From Methylacidiphilales bacterium (lineage in GTDB: Bacteria > Verrucomicrobiota > Verrucomicrobiia > Methylacidiphilales > UBA1321), in NCBI GenBank assembly GCA_026225555.1, contig JAMFSY010000015.1, positions 1-45,462 on the forward strand: a DNA stretch of 45,462 bases, written 5' to 3'. Below the pieces are notes generated by a model. That model was not told where the DNA came from, ran no database searches, and saw only the letters and a program-made list of their open reading frames with translations. The translations under genes and the position numbers were made by a program. How positions within the stretch are numbered: the first letter of the stretch is position 1; the number at the start of each line of letters is the position of its first letter. Below are positions 32,095 to 41,081 of the stretch, piece by piece.

Positions 32095-33302
32095 TAATTA
32101 ATCGCTTTCACGGTGCTGTCATCGGGATGACGGTTGTTGGCGGCGCTTTCCACCCGGTCCATCTCCACCGCGATGGCTTCCGCCGCCGCTTCTACGCTGT
32201 AAGCCTTCATCGCCTCCGCGCACCAATCGAAAGACCGCGGTTGGCTCGCCAGTTCCTGTATCGCCGCGGCGCAGGCGCGCGCATCCTCCGGCGCGATGAC
32301 GCGCACTTTCTCCCAGTCACCGAACTCACGATGGCAGCCGACTGCGGAGGTCATCACCACGCCGCAACCGGCCTGGAGCGCCTCGTTCACCACCAGCCCC
32401 CAAGTCTCGCCCGCCCGGCGGGAAGGGAGCAGCAAGACATCCGCCGCCGTGTAGTACTGGGGGATTTCCGCTTGGTTGACGAAGCCGGTGAAGTGAACGC
32501 GGTCGCGGAACTCCGCCGCCTGCGCGCGCAACGTCTCCTCGAGCGGACCGGAGCCGACAAAAATCAGCGCGATCCGTTTTCGCTCCTCGATCGACAGGAG
32601 CCGCAGCGCTTCCAGGATCAGTTGCGGATTTTTCTTCTCGATGAACTTGCCGGAAAAGAGAAGCACCGTTTCATCCGGGCCGATGTTTAGTCGCCGCCGG
32701 ATCGACTCCCGCCATTCGCGTTGCCGCTCCGCGGTGATGCCCAGCGTTACCGGGGTACAGTAGGGCGCGAAGCTCATGCGCCGCATCGGCATGCCATGCC
32801 GCCGCAAATGCTCACGGCTGAGCGCGCCAATAAAGAAGGCGTGACTGACCCCCGCATAAGCCGCGCGATAAAACAGGTTTCGCAGAATCGATTTCCACGC
32901 GGGACGCACAAAGGCCTCGTCCTGCGTCTCGTGCCGGATCCAGATCGGAATACCGAGCAGGCGGCAACTCAGGTAGGTGGCCAGATCAAACTCGTAAAGG
33001 AACTGCGAGATTAGGACCGCTCTCGGCCGTTCCCGCCGCAACAGGCTGAAGATGCCCCGGCCCGTCAGCGTGCGAAAGCCCTGGAACGGCGTGCCTCGTT
33101 CGTTATTCAAAACCGCATGCGCGTAGCCGTCCAGCAGCGGCGTGTCCCAGGCCACCACGGCGGCGAAATCCCGGTCGCGATGGCCGCGCATGGTTGAATC
33201 GCTCGCGTAGAAAACCTTGAAGCCGCCGGGCCGCAATTGTTGCAGCCGCTGATAAATCGGCGCCTTGTATTGCACCGGGTGCGAATCGAAAATGAAAATC
33301 AT
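32094..33302 (-). CDS. Family 4 glycosyltransferase
   Basis: 402 residues. The N-terminal half begins MIFIFDSHPVQYKAPIYQRL; the GT-B C-domain has LLFSGKFIEKKNPQLILEAL, a glycine-rich FVGSGPLEETLRA, and the EX7E motif ETWGLVVNE followed by ALQAGCGVV. The opening HPVQYKAPI phrase is typical of a GT4 subgroup in polysaccharide loci. Substrate unknown. Confidence 0.9.
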   Translation of the reverse strand: MIFIFDSHPVQYKAPIYQRLQQLRPGGFKVFYASDSTMRGHRDRDFAAVVAWDTPLLDGYAHAVLNNERGTPFQGFRTLTGRGIFSLLRRERPRAVLISQFLYEFDLATYLSCRLLGIPIWIRHETQDEAFVRPAWKSILRNLFYRAAYAGVSHAFFIGALSREHLRRHGMPMRRMSFAPYCTPVTLGITAERQREWRESIRRRLNIGPDETVLLFSGKFIEKKNPQLILEALRLLSIEERKRIALIFVGSGPLEETLRAQAAEFRDRVHFTGFVNQAEIPQYYTAADVLLLPSRRAGETWGLVVNEALQAGCGVVMTSAVGCHREFGDWEKVRVIAPEDARACAAAIQELASQPRSFDWCAEAMKAYSVEAAAEAIAVEMDRVESAANNRHPDDSTVKAIN

Positions 33303-33338
33303 GACGGGGCGCGGGCGGACAGGATCGTCGCGCCGGGA

Positions 33339-34835
33339 TCAGGGCGTCTTGCTCTGGGCGTGCAGGCGCGCGGCGTAGGGGCTTTGTCCCCGGATTTTCT
33401 TTTCCTGCACAGGCGGCGGTGCTCCGACATTCCCATCCGCGTCCTCTTTCGGCTCGATCGATTTCCACCAGAAAAGCAGACCTGACCCCACCGAAAGCCA
33501 CCACCAGATGGCGATGGGCGGCTGGATCGCCAGCGTGCCGCTCAGGCCGATGACGATGACAAAGCCGACGCAGAACGCGCCGGGCAGGGCGAATTCGCCA
33601 TTCACCGACCGCATGTAAAGACGCGTGACCTGATAGATCACGAAGTAACGGAAAGCGTACCAGATAATCACGAGATATAGACCGCCCTCGAAAAGTGTGG
33701 TGGCGAAATCGGTCTCCGTCCAGGCCGAGGCCCGCTGCTCATAGGCATACGAGCTGAGCAGCTCCGAGCCGTTGCTCATGATGCCCAGGCCATAGCCGAA
33801 GAAGGGCGTGGAAAACGCATCGCCCATCCAATCGAAAAGCGAGCCATAGATGCGTTGTTGGATCTCCGTGCTCGCGCCCAGCAGGTGCCCCTCTTCGCGC
33901 GTGGAGTAGGCGCTGAAGGCGTCCGGCAAAACCTGATGGGCCACAACCAGCGTGATCAACAGGCCGCCGATGATGAGAATGACACGCAACGCGCTGCGGA
34001 CTTGGAATCGCATCAGCGAAAGAGCCGCCGCGATCGCGATGATGGCGCAGTTGACCAGTACCGCCCCGCGCGAACCCGTGATATAGCTGCTGATGATCAT
34101 CAGCGGCACGGTGAGCAGATAGAAGCCCCTCAGGTACCACTTCACGTCGCGCAGATTATTGAGGGCGGCCATGACGAGGAACACCTCGGCGTTGATGAAC
34201 GCGCAATACTGCGCGACGAAGGAGAACGTGGAGGAGACACGAAGCTGTCCGCCCGCGCTGAAACCATCGAGATCCGTACCCTCGACCGAGAGGTTCAGCC
34301 AGTGGTCCGGGGGCAGGCGGATTTGCAGAATCGCGATGCCGGCGGTGGGAAGAACGAGCAGGGCCAGCCAGCGAAAAAAGGAAATCATCTCGCTCGTCTT
34401 CGCCTTGGCGAAAGAGATAAACACGGCGAAGGCGACGATGGGATAAAGCAGATACTCCTTCGCGCCGAAGACCGCGAGAACAGGATCGTGCCATGCCGTG
34501 GAAATAATAACGGGCAGGAAGAGCGCGATCTCCACCAGATACGCCGTCCAGAACCAATCAATCATCTTGGGCCGGTGCATGCGCACGATCTGGATGCCCA
34601 GCGCCGCCACGATCACATCCTTCAGCAAAAAGATGACGACGTTTGTGCCCTTGATCTGGAGTTTTCGCGCCAGGCCCTCGAAGACCAGCACGAGGATCAG
34701 CGTTATCAGGGTCGCGCGCAGAAGCTTGATCGCCCCGGGAGAGTTCACCGGCTCGGGCAGGGTCCGCGGATCGACGCGTTGGAAGGGAGTCCGGGCGAAG
34801 GATTCTTTGATCGTCGTGGACGGGGGCGGGGTCAC
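33339..34835 (-). CDS. Wzy-like O-antigen/exopolysaccharide polymerase
   Basis: 498 residues with about 11 membrane helices: LLRATLITLILVLVFEGL, FWTAYLVEIALFLPVIIST, and others. A large periplasmic loop (about 285-370) between helices, with EIQQRIYGSLFDWMGDAFST and GYGLGIMSNGSELL, is the Wzy-type pattern. It would join lipid-linked repeat units into chains. Start is GTG 34835 as drawn; no strong ribosome binding site is seen, so the exact start is uncertain. The hydrophilic C-terminal tail is about 45 residues. It is distinct in sequence from the ligase-like protein at 27147-29504. Confidence 0.85.
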   Translation of the reverse strand: MTPPPSTTIKESFARTPFQRVDPRTLPEPVNSPGAIKLLRATLITLILVLVFEGLARKLQIKGTNVVIFLLKDVIVAALGIQIVRMHRPKMIDWFWTAYLVEIALFLPVIISTAWHDPVLAVFGAKEYLLYPIVAFAVFISFAKAKTSEMISFFRWLALLVLPTAGIAILQIRLPPDHWLNLSVEGTDLDGFSAGGQLRVSSTFSFVAQYCAFINAEVFLVMAALNNLRDVKWYLRGFYLLTVPLMIISSYITGSRGAVLVNCAIIAIAAALSLMRFQVRSALRVILIIGGLLITLVVAHQVLPDAFSAYSTREEGHLLGASTEIQQRIYGSLFDWMGDAFSTPFFGYGLGIMSNGSELLSSYAYEQRASAWTETDFATTLFEGGLYLVIIWYAFRYFVIYQVTRLYMRSVNGEFALPGAFCVGFVIVIGLSGTLAIQPPIAIWWWLSVGSGLLFWWKSIEPKEDADGNVGAPPPVQEKKIRGQSPYAARLHAQSKTP

Positions 34836-34926
34836 GGAACGGGATGCTAACAGGCGGTGTCGCCCAGAACGATCCGAAAATATGCGGGCGTAAAACCGGT
34901 CGATCGGGGCCGGGGCCTCCGCCTGC

Positions 34927-36087
34927 TCAGGGCGACGATTTCCTCAGCCCCGCCAGCGTCTCCACCAACAACTTCCCCGTGCTCTCCCAGCCTTGGAGAT
35001 TCTGCGCCCGGGCCCGTCCGGCGAGGGACATGCGGGCCCGCAGGCCTGGTTCGTCGGCGAGCTGTTGCAACTTTTCGGTGATCGCCTCCGGCGCGCGAAT
35101 GGGCACGAGAAAACCCTCCACGCCATCCCGGAACAAATCGGCCCCGCCGCTGTTCACCGTGGCAATGACCGGCACGCCGAACGAAAGCGCCTCGCCAAGT
35201 ACGAGCGCCAAACCCTCCTCCACCGTCGGCAGCACAAACACGTCGGCCTCCCGGTACGCCCGCGCGAGGTCGTCGCCTTTCAGCACGCCCAGGAAGCGGG
35301 TATTCTCCGGCGGAGTCACATCTTCGATCCCGGTCGGACGGGTCGTCGGGCCCACGATCCAAAGCTCTTTGTGCGGGTGGCGAAACTTCGCGAATGCCTC
35401 GAACAAATAACGCAGACCCTTGCGCGGGCTGATCTGCCCGACATAGAGCACACGGAAAGTCTCCTTCGTCCCACCGCCCGCTTCAGGTGTTTGCGGCTGG
35501 AGTGAAATTCCGTAGGGCACGACGTGAACGCGATCCGCGGGATGTCCCTGCTGCTCGAAGGATTTCTTCACGAAGGACGACGGGCATAGAATCGCATCGG
35601 CCACCTGATATTCCTCCACGCGCCGCGCCACTTCGCGCGGATGAAAGCGCGGGGCGGGAAGTCCCAGCCGCCGATGCTCCTCCCGCATGATCTCCTCCTG
35701 CACGAGCACGTGGGAATTCACTGCCTCCACCACGCGCACCGTTCCGGTCGCGCCGAGCCGCCGGGCGGTCCGTAAACCGGCCCCGCTATAGAAGAGGAAG
35801 ACATCCGATTCCCGCGCCGGCTTTTCCGAAAGGCGGTCGAGCCAAATCTTGCTCAGGTAAGCCAGTTCTTCGCTCGCGATGCCGGGCAGGCGCAGCCTCA
35901 GGCTCGCGAGATAGATATTCTGGAGATGATCAGCCCTCCGAATTTTTCCCTCCGCCTCGGGCAGCGCCGCGCGCCGGCTGAAGCGGGAGAAGCCGCTGAC
36001 AAAACAGTGCAAGCATCCCGCCCGCGCCAGGGCCGACGCGTAGAGATAGTGGTGCGACCGATTCGGCGACGTGTAGGTTACCTGCAT
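34927..36087 (-). CDS. Family 4 glycosyltransferase
   Basis: 386 residues from ATG 36087. N-terminal half MQVTYTSPNRSHHYLYASAL and later VNSHVLVQEEIMREE; C-terminal domain FRVLYVGQISPRKGLRYLFE, EX7E motif EEGLALVLGE, and VIATVNSGGADL. A much longer open frame to 36537 is a shadow of the neighbouring gene. It overlaps that gene by 10 bases, so coupled translation is expected. Confidence 0.9.
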   Translation of the reverse strand: MQVTYTSPNRSHHYLYASALARAGCLHCFVSGFSRFSRRAALPEAEGKIRRADHLQNIYLASLRLRLPGIASEELAYLSKIWLDRLSEKPARESDVFLFYSGAGLRTARRLGATGTVRVVEAVNSHVLVQEEIMREEHRRLGLPAPRFHPREVARRVEEYQVADAILCPSSFVKKSFEQQGHPADRVHVVPYGISLQPQTPEAGGGTKETFRVLYVGQISPRKGLRYLFEAFAKFRHPHKELWIVGPTTRPTGIEDVTPPENTRFLGVLKGDDLARAYREADVFVLPTVEEGLALVLGEALSFGVPVIATVNSGGADLFRDGVEGFLVPIRAPEAITEKLQQLADEPGLRARMSLAGRARAQNLQGWESTGKLLVETLAGLRKSSP

Positions 36088-37109
36088 AAAATCGGCAGCG
36101 GTTCGATGGCTTGGGTGAAGACATCGAGATACTTGCTCGCGACAGTCGCGGGGTCGAACTTCAACAAATGCGCCTGCGCGTCCCGCAGATAACGTTGCCG
36201 CAATTCCCGATCGGTCAGCAGGCGATAAAGCGAATCGGTCAGGGCCGCCCGGTCCCCCAGCGGGTAGGTGATCCCACAACGGCCCACCACCTCGGGTAAT
36301 CCGCCCGCATCGGAAGCCACGAGTGCGCAACCGCTCGCGATGCCCTCCAGCGCCACGATGCCAAACGGCTCCGGCCACTGGGAAGGAACGACCATGATCT
36401 GGTGGGCATTGAGCAATTCCGCGATCTCGGCGGGGCCCTTCGAGCCGGTGAAGACGACCTGATCTTCGACCTGCCGCGCCTTCGCGAGGTCTTTCAGCGT
36501 CTGCTCTTCCGACCCGGAACCGATGATCGTCAGGCACGGTGCCAGGCCGCGCTCCTTCAAATCGGCCACCGATTCGATCAGCATATCCACTCCCTTGTCC
36601 GAGACGAGCCGGCCCAGGTAGACGAGCTCGCGGACCCGTGAGATCTCGGGCCTCGCCTTGAAGACATCCTTGGAATAAGGATTGCCGACAATGGTGGATG
36701 GCACCGGAATATCGCGCGCCACCGCCCGGCTGATCGTCGCATTAAAACCGTACCTCAGCAGGCGGCGCTTCAATTCGCCCTTGCAGTCCTGGTCGCCCTG
36801 AAACCGCCCGAGCCAGGTGTGATGGGCGATCACCCACGGCCTGCGCACGAAGACCAGCGGCCATGCGTAAGAAAGGCTGATGTTATTTTGGAAATAGACA
36901 TCGCACCACTTGACCAGCTCCATCATCTTCCAGAAGCCGGGACGCCGCACCACTTCGAACGGCCACGTCCGGCCATCGTCCTCCTCCGTATGAGTCAGGA
37001 GAATGACCTCATGTCCCGCCTTCACAAACTCCGGCGCGATCAGCGCCGAGACGGTCTCGATGCCACCCACGCTTGGCGAAAAAACATAGGAGGAGATCAG
37101 GATTTTCAT
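36078..37109 (-). CDS. Family 4 glycosyltransferase
   Basis: 343 residues. N-terminal MKILISSYVFSPSVGGIETV (glycine-rich GT-B loop), C-terminal LVYLGRLVSDKGVDMLIESV, IIGSGSEEQTLKDL, EX7E motif EPFGIVALE and SGCALVASDAGGLPEVV. Typical in length and layout. It overlaps the upstream gene by 4 bases (ATGA) and the downstream one by 10. Confidence 0.92.
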   Translation of the reverse strand: MKILISSYVFSPSVGGIETVSALIAPEFVKAGHEVILLTHTEEDDGRTWPFEVVRRPGFWKMMELVKWCDVYFQNNISLSYAWPLVFVRRPWVIAHHTWLGRFQGDQDCKGELKRRLLRYGFNATISRAVARDIPVPSTIVGNPYSKDVFKARPEISRVRELVYLGRLVSDKGVDMLIESVADLKERGLAPCLTIIGSGSEEQTLKDLAKARQVEDQVVFTGSKGPAEIAELLNAHQIMVVPSQWPEPFGIVALEGIASGCALVASDAGGLPEVVGRCGITYPLGDRAALTDSLYRLLTDRELRQRYLRDAQAHLLKFDPATVASKYLDVFTQAIEPLPILCR

Positions 37110-38275
37110 GACGCGGACGGCGGTGCCGTGGAAAGAAGCTCGCAGAAACGCGCCGCGATCTCATCCACCCGCGACACAGGCGGACGTTTCGGCAGACCCG
37201 CGGCCAGCTTCGCCTCGAGGTGGGAGTCAAAACGATGGATGAGCGGATCGTCCGAAGGCGGCTGGCTCGGTCGCACATAGGGCTGGAAGTCGTCCCGCGT
37301 GACGATGACCGGAAGCCCATGGTCGAGCATGGCCGCCGCCGCGCCGCTCTTGCCGATCAATTGCCACGGCGAAGCGGCAATGCCGAAATCGGAGGATTGC
37401 AGCAGCGGGGAAATGATCTCCGGCGGTTGCTCCCCGAGATTGGAAAAGTTGATCCGGCTGCCGTAATTATTTTCCATTTTTTTCCAGATCGCCTCGCCCG
37501 CGCTTCCCATCCGTCCGACGGAGACCAGGGCGATCCGTTTCTCGCTCCGGCGCGCCGCGCGCTCCAGCACGGTCAGGAACGGCTCCGGTTTCCATTGCTC
37601 ATGCAGCGCGCCGAAGAAGAGCCCAATCCACCAATTCCCGCGATCGACTTCCGCGATCCCGGTGCCGCCCCGCGCGGTCGTGGCGCTTCTGGTTTTCACG
37701 ACGGGAATATTGCCGAAAAGCGGAAGCACCGCCGCCTCGGCCTGCAGATTGCGCAGCATCGAGGCGTAGACCGGGTTCGAGGTCGTCACCCGCCTCGGTT
37801 GCAGGCGGCGCAGCAGGCCATCGATGCCAAGGCGCTGGAAGGCGCCGATCACGTGGTAGCGAAAAGGCGACGGCGTGCCCGCGCCAAGCCACAATTCATG
37901 GAACATGAGATGCACCGCCCGGCCCTGGGTGAGGCGGCGAAGCCGCGCGCTGAAAAGCAGCAGGACCCCGCGGGGATGAAAGGCATAGGGCACGATCTGC
38001 AGACTGATCCAGTCGGGCCGGAATTGATCCCGAAAAATCCGGGCCCGTTCCAAACGGCCCGCCCAGTCCATCGTCGCGGGCAGGCGCAGCAGCGGCATTT
38101 TTCCGTCCGCGGTTTCCAGGTGGGAATCAACTGTCTCGGCGAGACAAGGATCGCTCAGGCCCAGCAGGGCGCACTCGTGCCCAAGCCGCAGGCAACCAGC
38201 CGCCAGTTGGCGGACATAATCGCCCACGCCATCGCGCCCCGGTTCCAGGCTGCTGCTGAGAAATAGAATTCGCAT
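37106..38275 (-). CDS. GT4-like glycosyltransferase, catalytic motif atypical
   Basis: 389 residues, start MRILFLSSSLEPGRDGVGDY, GT-B fold with the N-domain motif WISLQIVPYAFHP. The C-domain has IGLFFGALHEQWKPEPFLTV, but the region where EX7E is expected reads SDFGIAASPWQLIGKSG, without the second glutamate in place. It may use a different donor site or be a non-catalytic partner. First of the three overlapping glycosyltransferase genes; upstream is a 700-base stretch without a large gene (38276-38976). Confidence 0.8.
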   Translation of the reverse strand: MRILFLSSSLEPGRDGVGDYVRQLAAGCLRLGHECALLGLSDPCLAETVDSHLETADGKMPLLRLPATMDWAGRLERARIFRDQFRPDWISLQIVPYAFHPRGVLLLFSARLRRLTQGRAVHLMFHELWLGAGTPSPFRYHVIGAFQRLGIDGLLRRLQPRRVTTSNPVYASMLRNLQAEAAVLPLFGNIPVVKTRSATTARGGTGIAEVDRGNWWIGLFFGALHEQWKPEPFLTVLERAARRSEKRIALVSVGRMGSAGEAIWKKMENNYGSRINFSNLGEQPPEIISPLLQSSDFGIAASPWQLIGKSGAAAAMLDHGLPVIVTRDDFQPYVRPSQPPSDDPLIHRFDSHLEAKLAAGLPKRPPVSRVDEIAARFCELLSTAPPSAS

Positions 38276-38392
38276 GACGAGTCCAACGCTTGTTTAACCC
38301 GTTCCCCCGCAATTGTCGAAGCTCCTGCGCTCCGGTAGTGTCTCAGTTTGAAAGCTGTCTCTGTGTAGGAGAACGGTGATACCGTGCGATCA

Positions 38393-38581
38393 ATGAATGC
38401 ACGGTGGATTTTGCGCGGACTGTTGTGGATTATCGCGGGATTCGTGGCTTATACAATTTTCCACATAATCTGCTTCGTTTTCGGGGTAAGTGATTGGATC
38501 GCGGTGGCTCTATGCGTGGTGTGTGCAATTGCCCTGCGCTATGTTGCGAAGTCTCGGAACCGGAAGAGAGATTCAAATTAG
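38393..38581 (+). CDS. Possible small membrane protein, 62 aa
   Basis: From ATG 38393 (GTG 38384 as alternative): 62 residues with two hydrophobic segments (ILRGLLWIIAGFVAYTIFHI and IAVALCVVCAIALRYV) and a basic C-terminus (SRNRKRDSN), consistent with a two-helix inner-membrane protein. AGGAGAA lies at 38367-38373, about 10 bases before the GTG and 20 before the ATG. It is in the opposite direction to the flanking polysaccharide genes. No family recognised. Confidence 0.45.
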   Translation: MNARWILRGLLWIIAGFVAYTIFHIICFVFGVSDWIAVALCVVCAIALRYVAKSRNRKRDSN

Positions 38582-38631
38582 GACACTACCTGCGCTCCGA
38601 TCTCGCCGAAAAATATATCTCTCCAAATTCA

Positions 38632-38714
38632 GTCATCCTGAGCTCGGCGAAGGATCAGTTCTGCCTCGGAGGTAGAAGGCGGCAGAACTGATCCTTCGAC
38701 GAGCTCAGGATGAC
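38632..38714. repeat. Palindromic repeat family B, complete copy
   Basis: Arms 38632-38665 and 38681-38714 (34 bases, GTCATCCTGAGCTCGGCGAA and its near-perfect complement) with a 15-base spacer. The most complete copy in the window, lying in the gap between the small membrane protein gene and wzc. Confidence 0.88.
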
Positions 38715-38757
38715 GACCTTTTTCGGCCAGCTCTTCGTATCCTCATTTGGAATCAGC

Positions 38758-38895
38758 TCATTTCCTCCAGCGGGCGACGAAGGGAAAAACAAGATTCACT
38801 GCCAGGCCCAAAATGGACCGGGGCCGGTTCATCAGCGCAAAGGCGCGGCGTCGGACGATCCGGGCGCTTCGCCGGGTAACCAGGGGATCGTTCAT
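38758..38895 (-). CDS. Possible 45-aa basic protein downstream of the Wzc gene
   Basis: ATG at 38895 opens a 45-codon frame: an Arg-rich N-terminal half (VTRRSARIVRRRAFALMNRP), a hydrophobic stretch (ILGLAVNLVFPFVA) and a basic end (RWRK). It starts 81 bases after the Wzc stop in the same direction, so could be cotranscribed. No ribosome binding site is visible and no family is recognised; it may be chance. Confidence 0.3.
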   Translation of the reverse strand: MNDPLVTRRSARIVRRRAFALMNRPRSILGLAVNLVFPFVARWRK

Positions 38896-38976
38896 GGGCT
38901 AAGGCCTCGTCCGTTTTCGATCAGGACCGGCGGAAACCGAAGGGCCGTTTCCCGCCTTCTCGAAGAGACACGAGGC

Positions 38977-41073
38977 CTACGACGGGGTCGGCTTGACCTC
39001 GGCGTAGCGGTTGCCGTACTGGCGGTAGTTATAGTTGTAGTTGTATTCCGTCTCCGAGATCGTGACGCCGTTGCAAACGATGCCGATGACGTTGACCTGA
39101 CGGTGGGACAGCAACTCGAGCGCGCGGCGGCTGGAGCGGACGGAGGACTGGTTGAACCGGAGCACGAAAATCGTGGCGTCGATCTTCGGCGCGAGGCAGA
39201 GCGTGTCATCGATGATGATGACCGGCGGGCTGTCGAAAATCACGTAGTCGAAGTGATCGTAGACATCGAGGAGGAACTGGTCGGTGACCTTGCCGAGCAG
39301 ATGCTCCGAGGTGTGCTGCACCGCGGGGCCGCAGGGCAGGATGAAGAGATTCTCCGTGGAGGTCATGTAGACCGCCTCGCGCCACGGCATCTTTTGCAGG
39401 AGAATGTTGGAAAAGCCGTTGCACTCCGTCGCGCCAAAAACGCGGCTGACCTGACCGCGGCGAAGATCGGCGTCGACAATCAGCGTCCGCGCGCCGGAGA
39501 AGGCGAGCGTGACCGCGAGGTTCGAGGCGACGGTGGTCTTGCCTTCATCGGGGAGGGCGCTGGTGACGACGATGGTCTTGGGCCGCTTGCCCTCGATGGG
39601 CAAAAAGATGAGGGAGGAGCGTAGCGTGCGGAACGATTCGAGTAGCGCCTGCCGGTCGTCGTCGGAACGAAGCAGCGATTCGCCCGTCGCGAATTTCTCC
39701 TGTGGAATCTGCCCCAGCAGATGCTCGGGGAACTGGGCCTGCAATTCCATCAGCGAACTGATCCGGTCGTCGGTCTGGTCGATGATGAAGAGGACGATCA
39801 TGCCAAGGATCAACCCGCCGCCGATGCCCGCGAGGAAGATCTTGCCCCAGCCCGGCTTGACCGAGACGGCGAGTGAGGCGCGCTCATAAATGGTGAGCGG
39901 GTCCTGGCTGACATTCTTGCCGACATCGACACTGTGGAAATTCGCGAGCAGGTTGTCGTATTCCTGCTTGGCGCGGTCGGCCTTGGTCTTCAGGCGGTTG
40001 AATTCCGCCAGGCGTCCGCTGAGATCGAGCGCCTTGGCTTCCTGCACCTTGATCTCATTTTTGAGATTCTGGATTTGCAACTGCATGTCTTCCTGGTGAG
40101 TCTTCAGGGCTTCCTGGCTTTGAACGCGAAGAGTGGCGATGAGATCTTCCTGCCGCTCGATTTGCAGGTTCAAAGCGATGACATCGGGATGCTTCGGCTT
40201 GAGGCGGCGGGACATGTCGGCCAACTGCGCCTTATAGAGAGCGATCTGCTGGCGCGCCCGCTGGTAATCGGCAATCGGGCCGAAGCTGGTGAGCGCCTGG
40301 TCCGATTTATTGGCGGCGTCTGCGGCGTTCGCCGGAGTGGCGGGAGCCTGGGACTGCTGGCGATCCAGGTTCTGGTCGAGGTCGAGCATGCCGAGCAGGT
40401 TGGAGTTGGACTGGAGCTCGGAGAGTTGCTGGTTGAGCTGGTCGAGATATTTGGCGGCGCTGTTCCCTTCCTGCTCGATGAAGCCGATGTTGTTCACCTT
40501 CTGGAATTCGAGCATTTCGGTCTCGTTCTTATCGATCACCGCGTCGAGGCTTTCCATCTCCTGCTTCAGGCCGACGATGGCGGAACCGGATTGGTCCTCC
40601 CGCATCTTCTTTTTCTCGTCGAGATAGGAATCCATGCAGGCATCGAGGAAGGCTTGGGCAAAGACCGGGTCCTTGGCCGTGACCGAGAGGATGAGCATGG
40701 AGGCCTGCGGAATCTGGCTGACTTTGTAGGTGGGATCTTCCGGCTTGAGATCGGGGTGCAGCGCGGCGACCCGGGTGAGCGCATCCTCCCGCACCTGGCC
40801 GCCGCTGAGCAGCTGGATCTGGGTGCCGAAATAATTGGCGATCTGTTCGTTGTAGATGGCGCCTTCGTTGGCGAGCTGGTATTGCCCGGCGTAAATCATG
40901 CGGCCGGTGGAAAGGTAGGCCGGAGGCATCTGCGAGACGATCCACGCGGCGACGCAGGTGCCCACGCTGATGGTCAGCGGCAGGAGCCACCAAATGCGGC
41001 GTGTGGCGGCGATGTAGCGTCTGGCCTGGACGCGAAACCGGCCCCAGACGCTTGCTTGTACGGCGTAGTCCAT
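38977..41073 (-). CDS. Wzc-type polysaccharide co-polymerase / tyrosine autokinase
   Basis: 698 residues. A cytoplasmic N-terminus, membrane helix 1 (about 29-48), a Wzz/PCP periplasmic domain with long coiled coil (about 160-385), membrane helix 2 (about 412-432), then the BY-kinase: Walker A in SALPDEGKTTVASNL (505-519), Walker A' LIVDADLRRG, Walker B YVIFDSPP (610-617). The C-terminus carries a tyrosine cluster (YNYNYNYRQYGNRYAEV, 677-693), the site of autophosphorylation. Wzc proteins control chain length and link polymerisation to export by cycling phosphorylation and oligomer state. No separate phosphatase (Wzb) is in the window. It lies 8 bases after the OPX gene. Confidence 0.95.
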   Translation of the reverse strand: MDYAVQASVWGRFRVQARRYIAATRRIWWLLPLTISVGTCVAAWIVSQMPPAYLSTGRMIYAGQYQLANEGAIYNEQIANYFGTQIQLLSGGQVREDALTRVAALHPDLKPEDPTYKVSQIPQASMLILSVTAKDPVFAQAFLDACMDSYLDEKKKMREDQSGSAIVGLKQEMESLDAVIDKNETEMLEFQKVNNIGFIEQEGNSAAKYLDQLNQQLSELQSNSNLLGMLDLDQNLDRQQSQAPATPANAADAANKSDQALTSFGPIADYQRARQQIALYKAQLADMSRRLKPKHPDVIALNLQIERQEDLIATLRVQSQEALKTHQEDMQLQIQNLKNEIKVQEAKALDLSGRLAEFNRLKTKADRAKQEYDNLLANFHSVDVGKNVSQDPLTIYERASLAVSVKPGWGKIFLAGIGGGLILGMIVLFIIDQTDDRISSLMELQAQFPEHLLGQIPQEKFATGESLLRSDDDRQALLESFRTLRSSLIFLPIEGKRPKTIVVTSALPDEGKTTVASNLAVTLAFSGARTLIVDADLRRGQVSRVFGATECNGFSNILLQKMPWREAVYMTSTENLFILPCGPAVQHTSEHLLGKVTDQFLLDVYDHFDYVIFDSPPVIIIDDTLCLAPKIDATIFVLRFNQSSVRSSRRALELLSHRQVNVIGIVCNGVTISETEYNYNYNYRQYGNRYAEVKPTPS

Positions 41074-41081
41074 AGGAAGCC

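Noticed and set aside
36088..36537. N-terminal extension of the GT4 gene at 34927-36087
   Set aside because: This part overlaps the neighbouring GT4 gene in another frame and has no similarity to glycosyltransferases; the start at 36087 gives the normal length.
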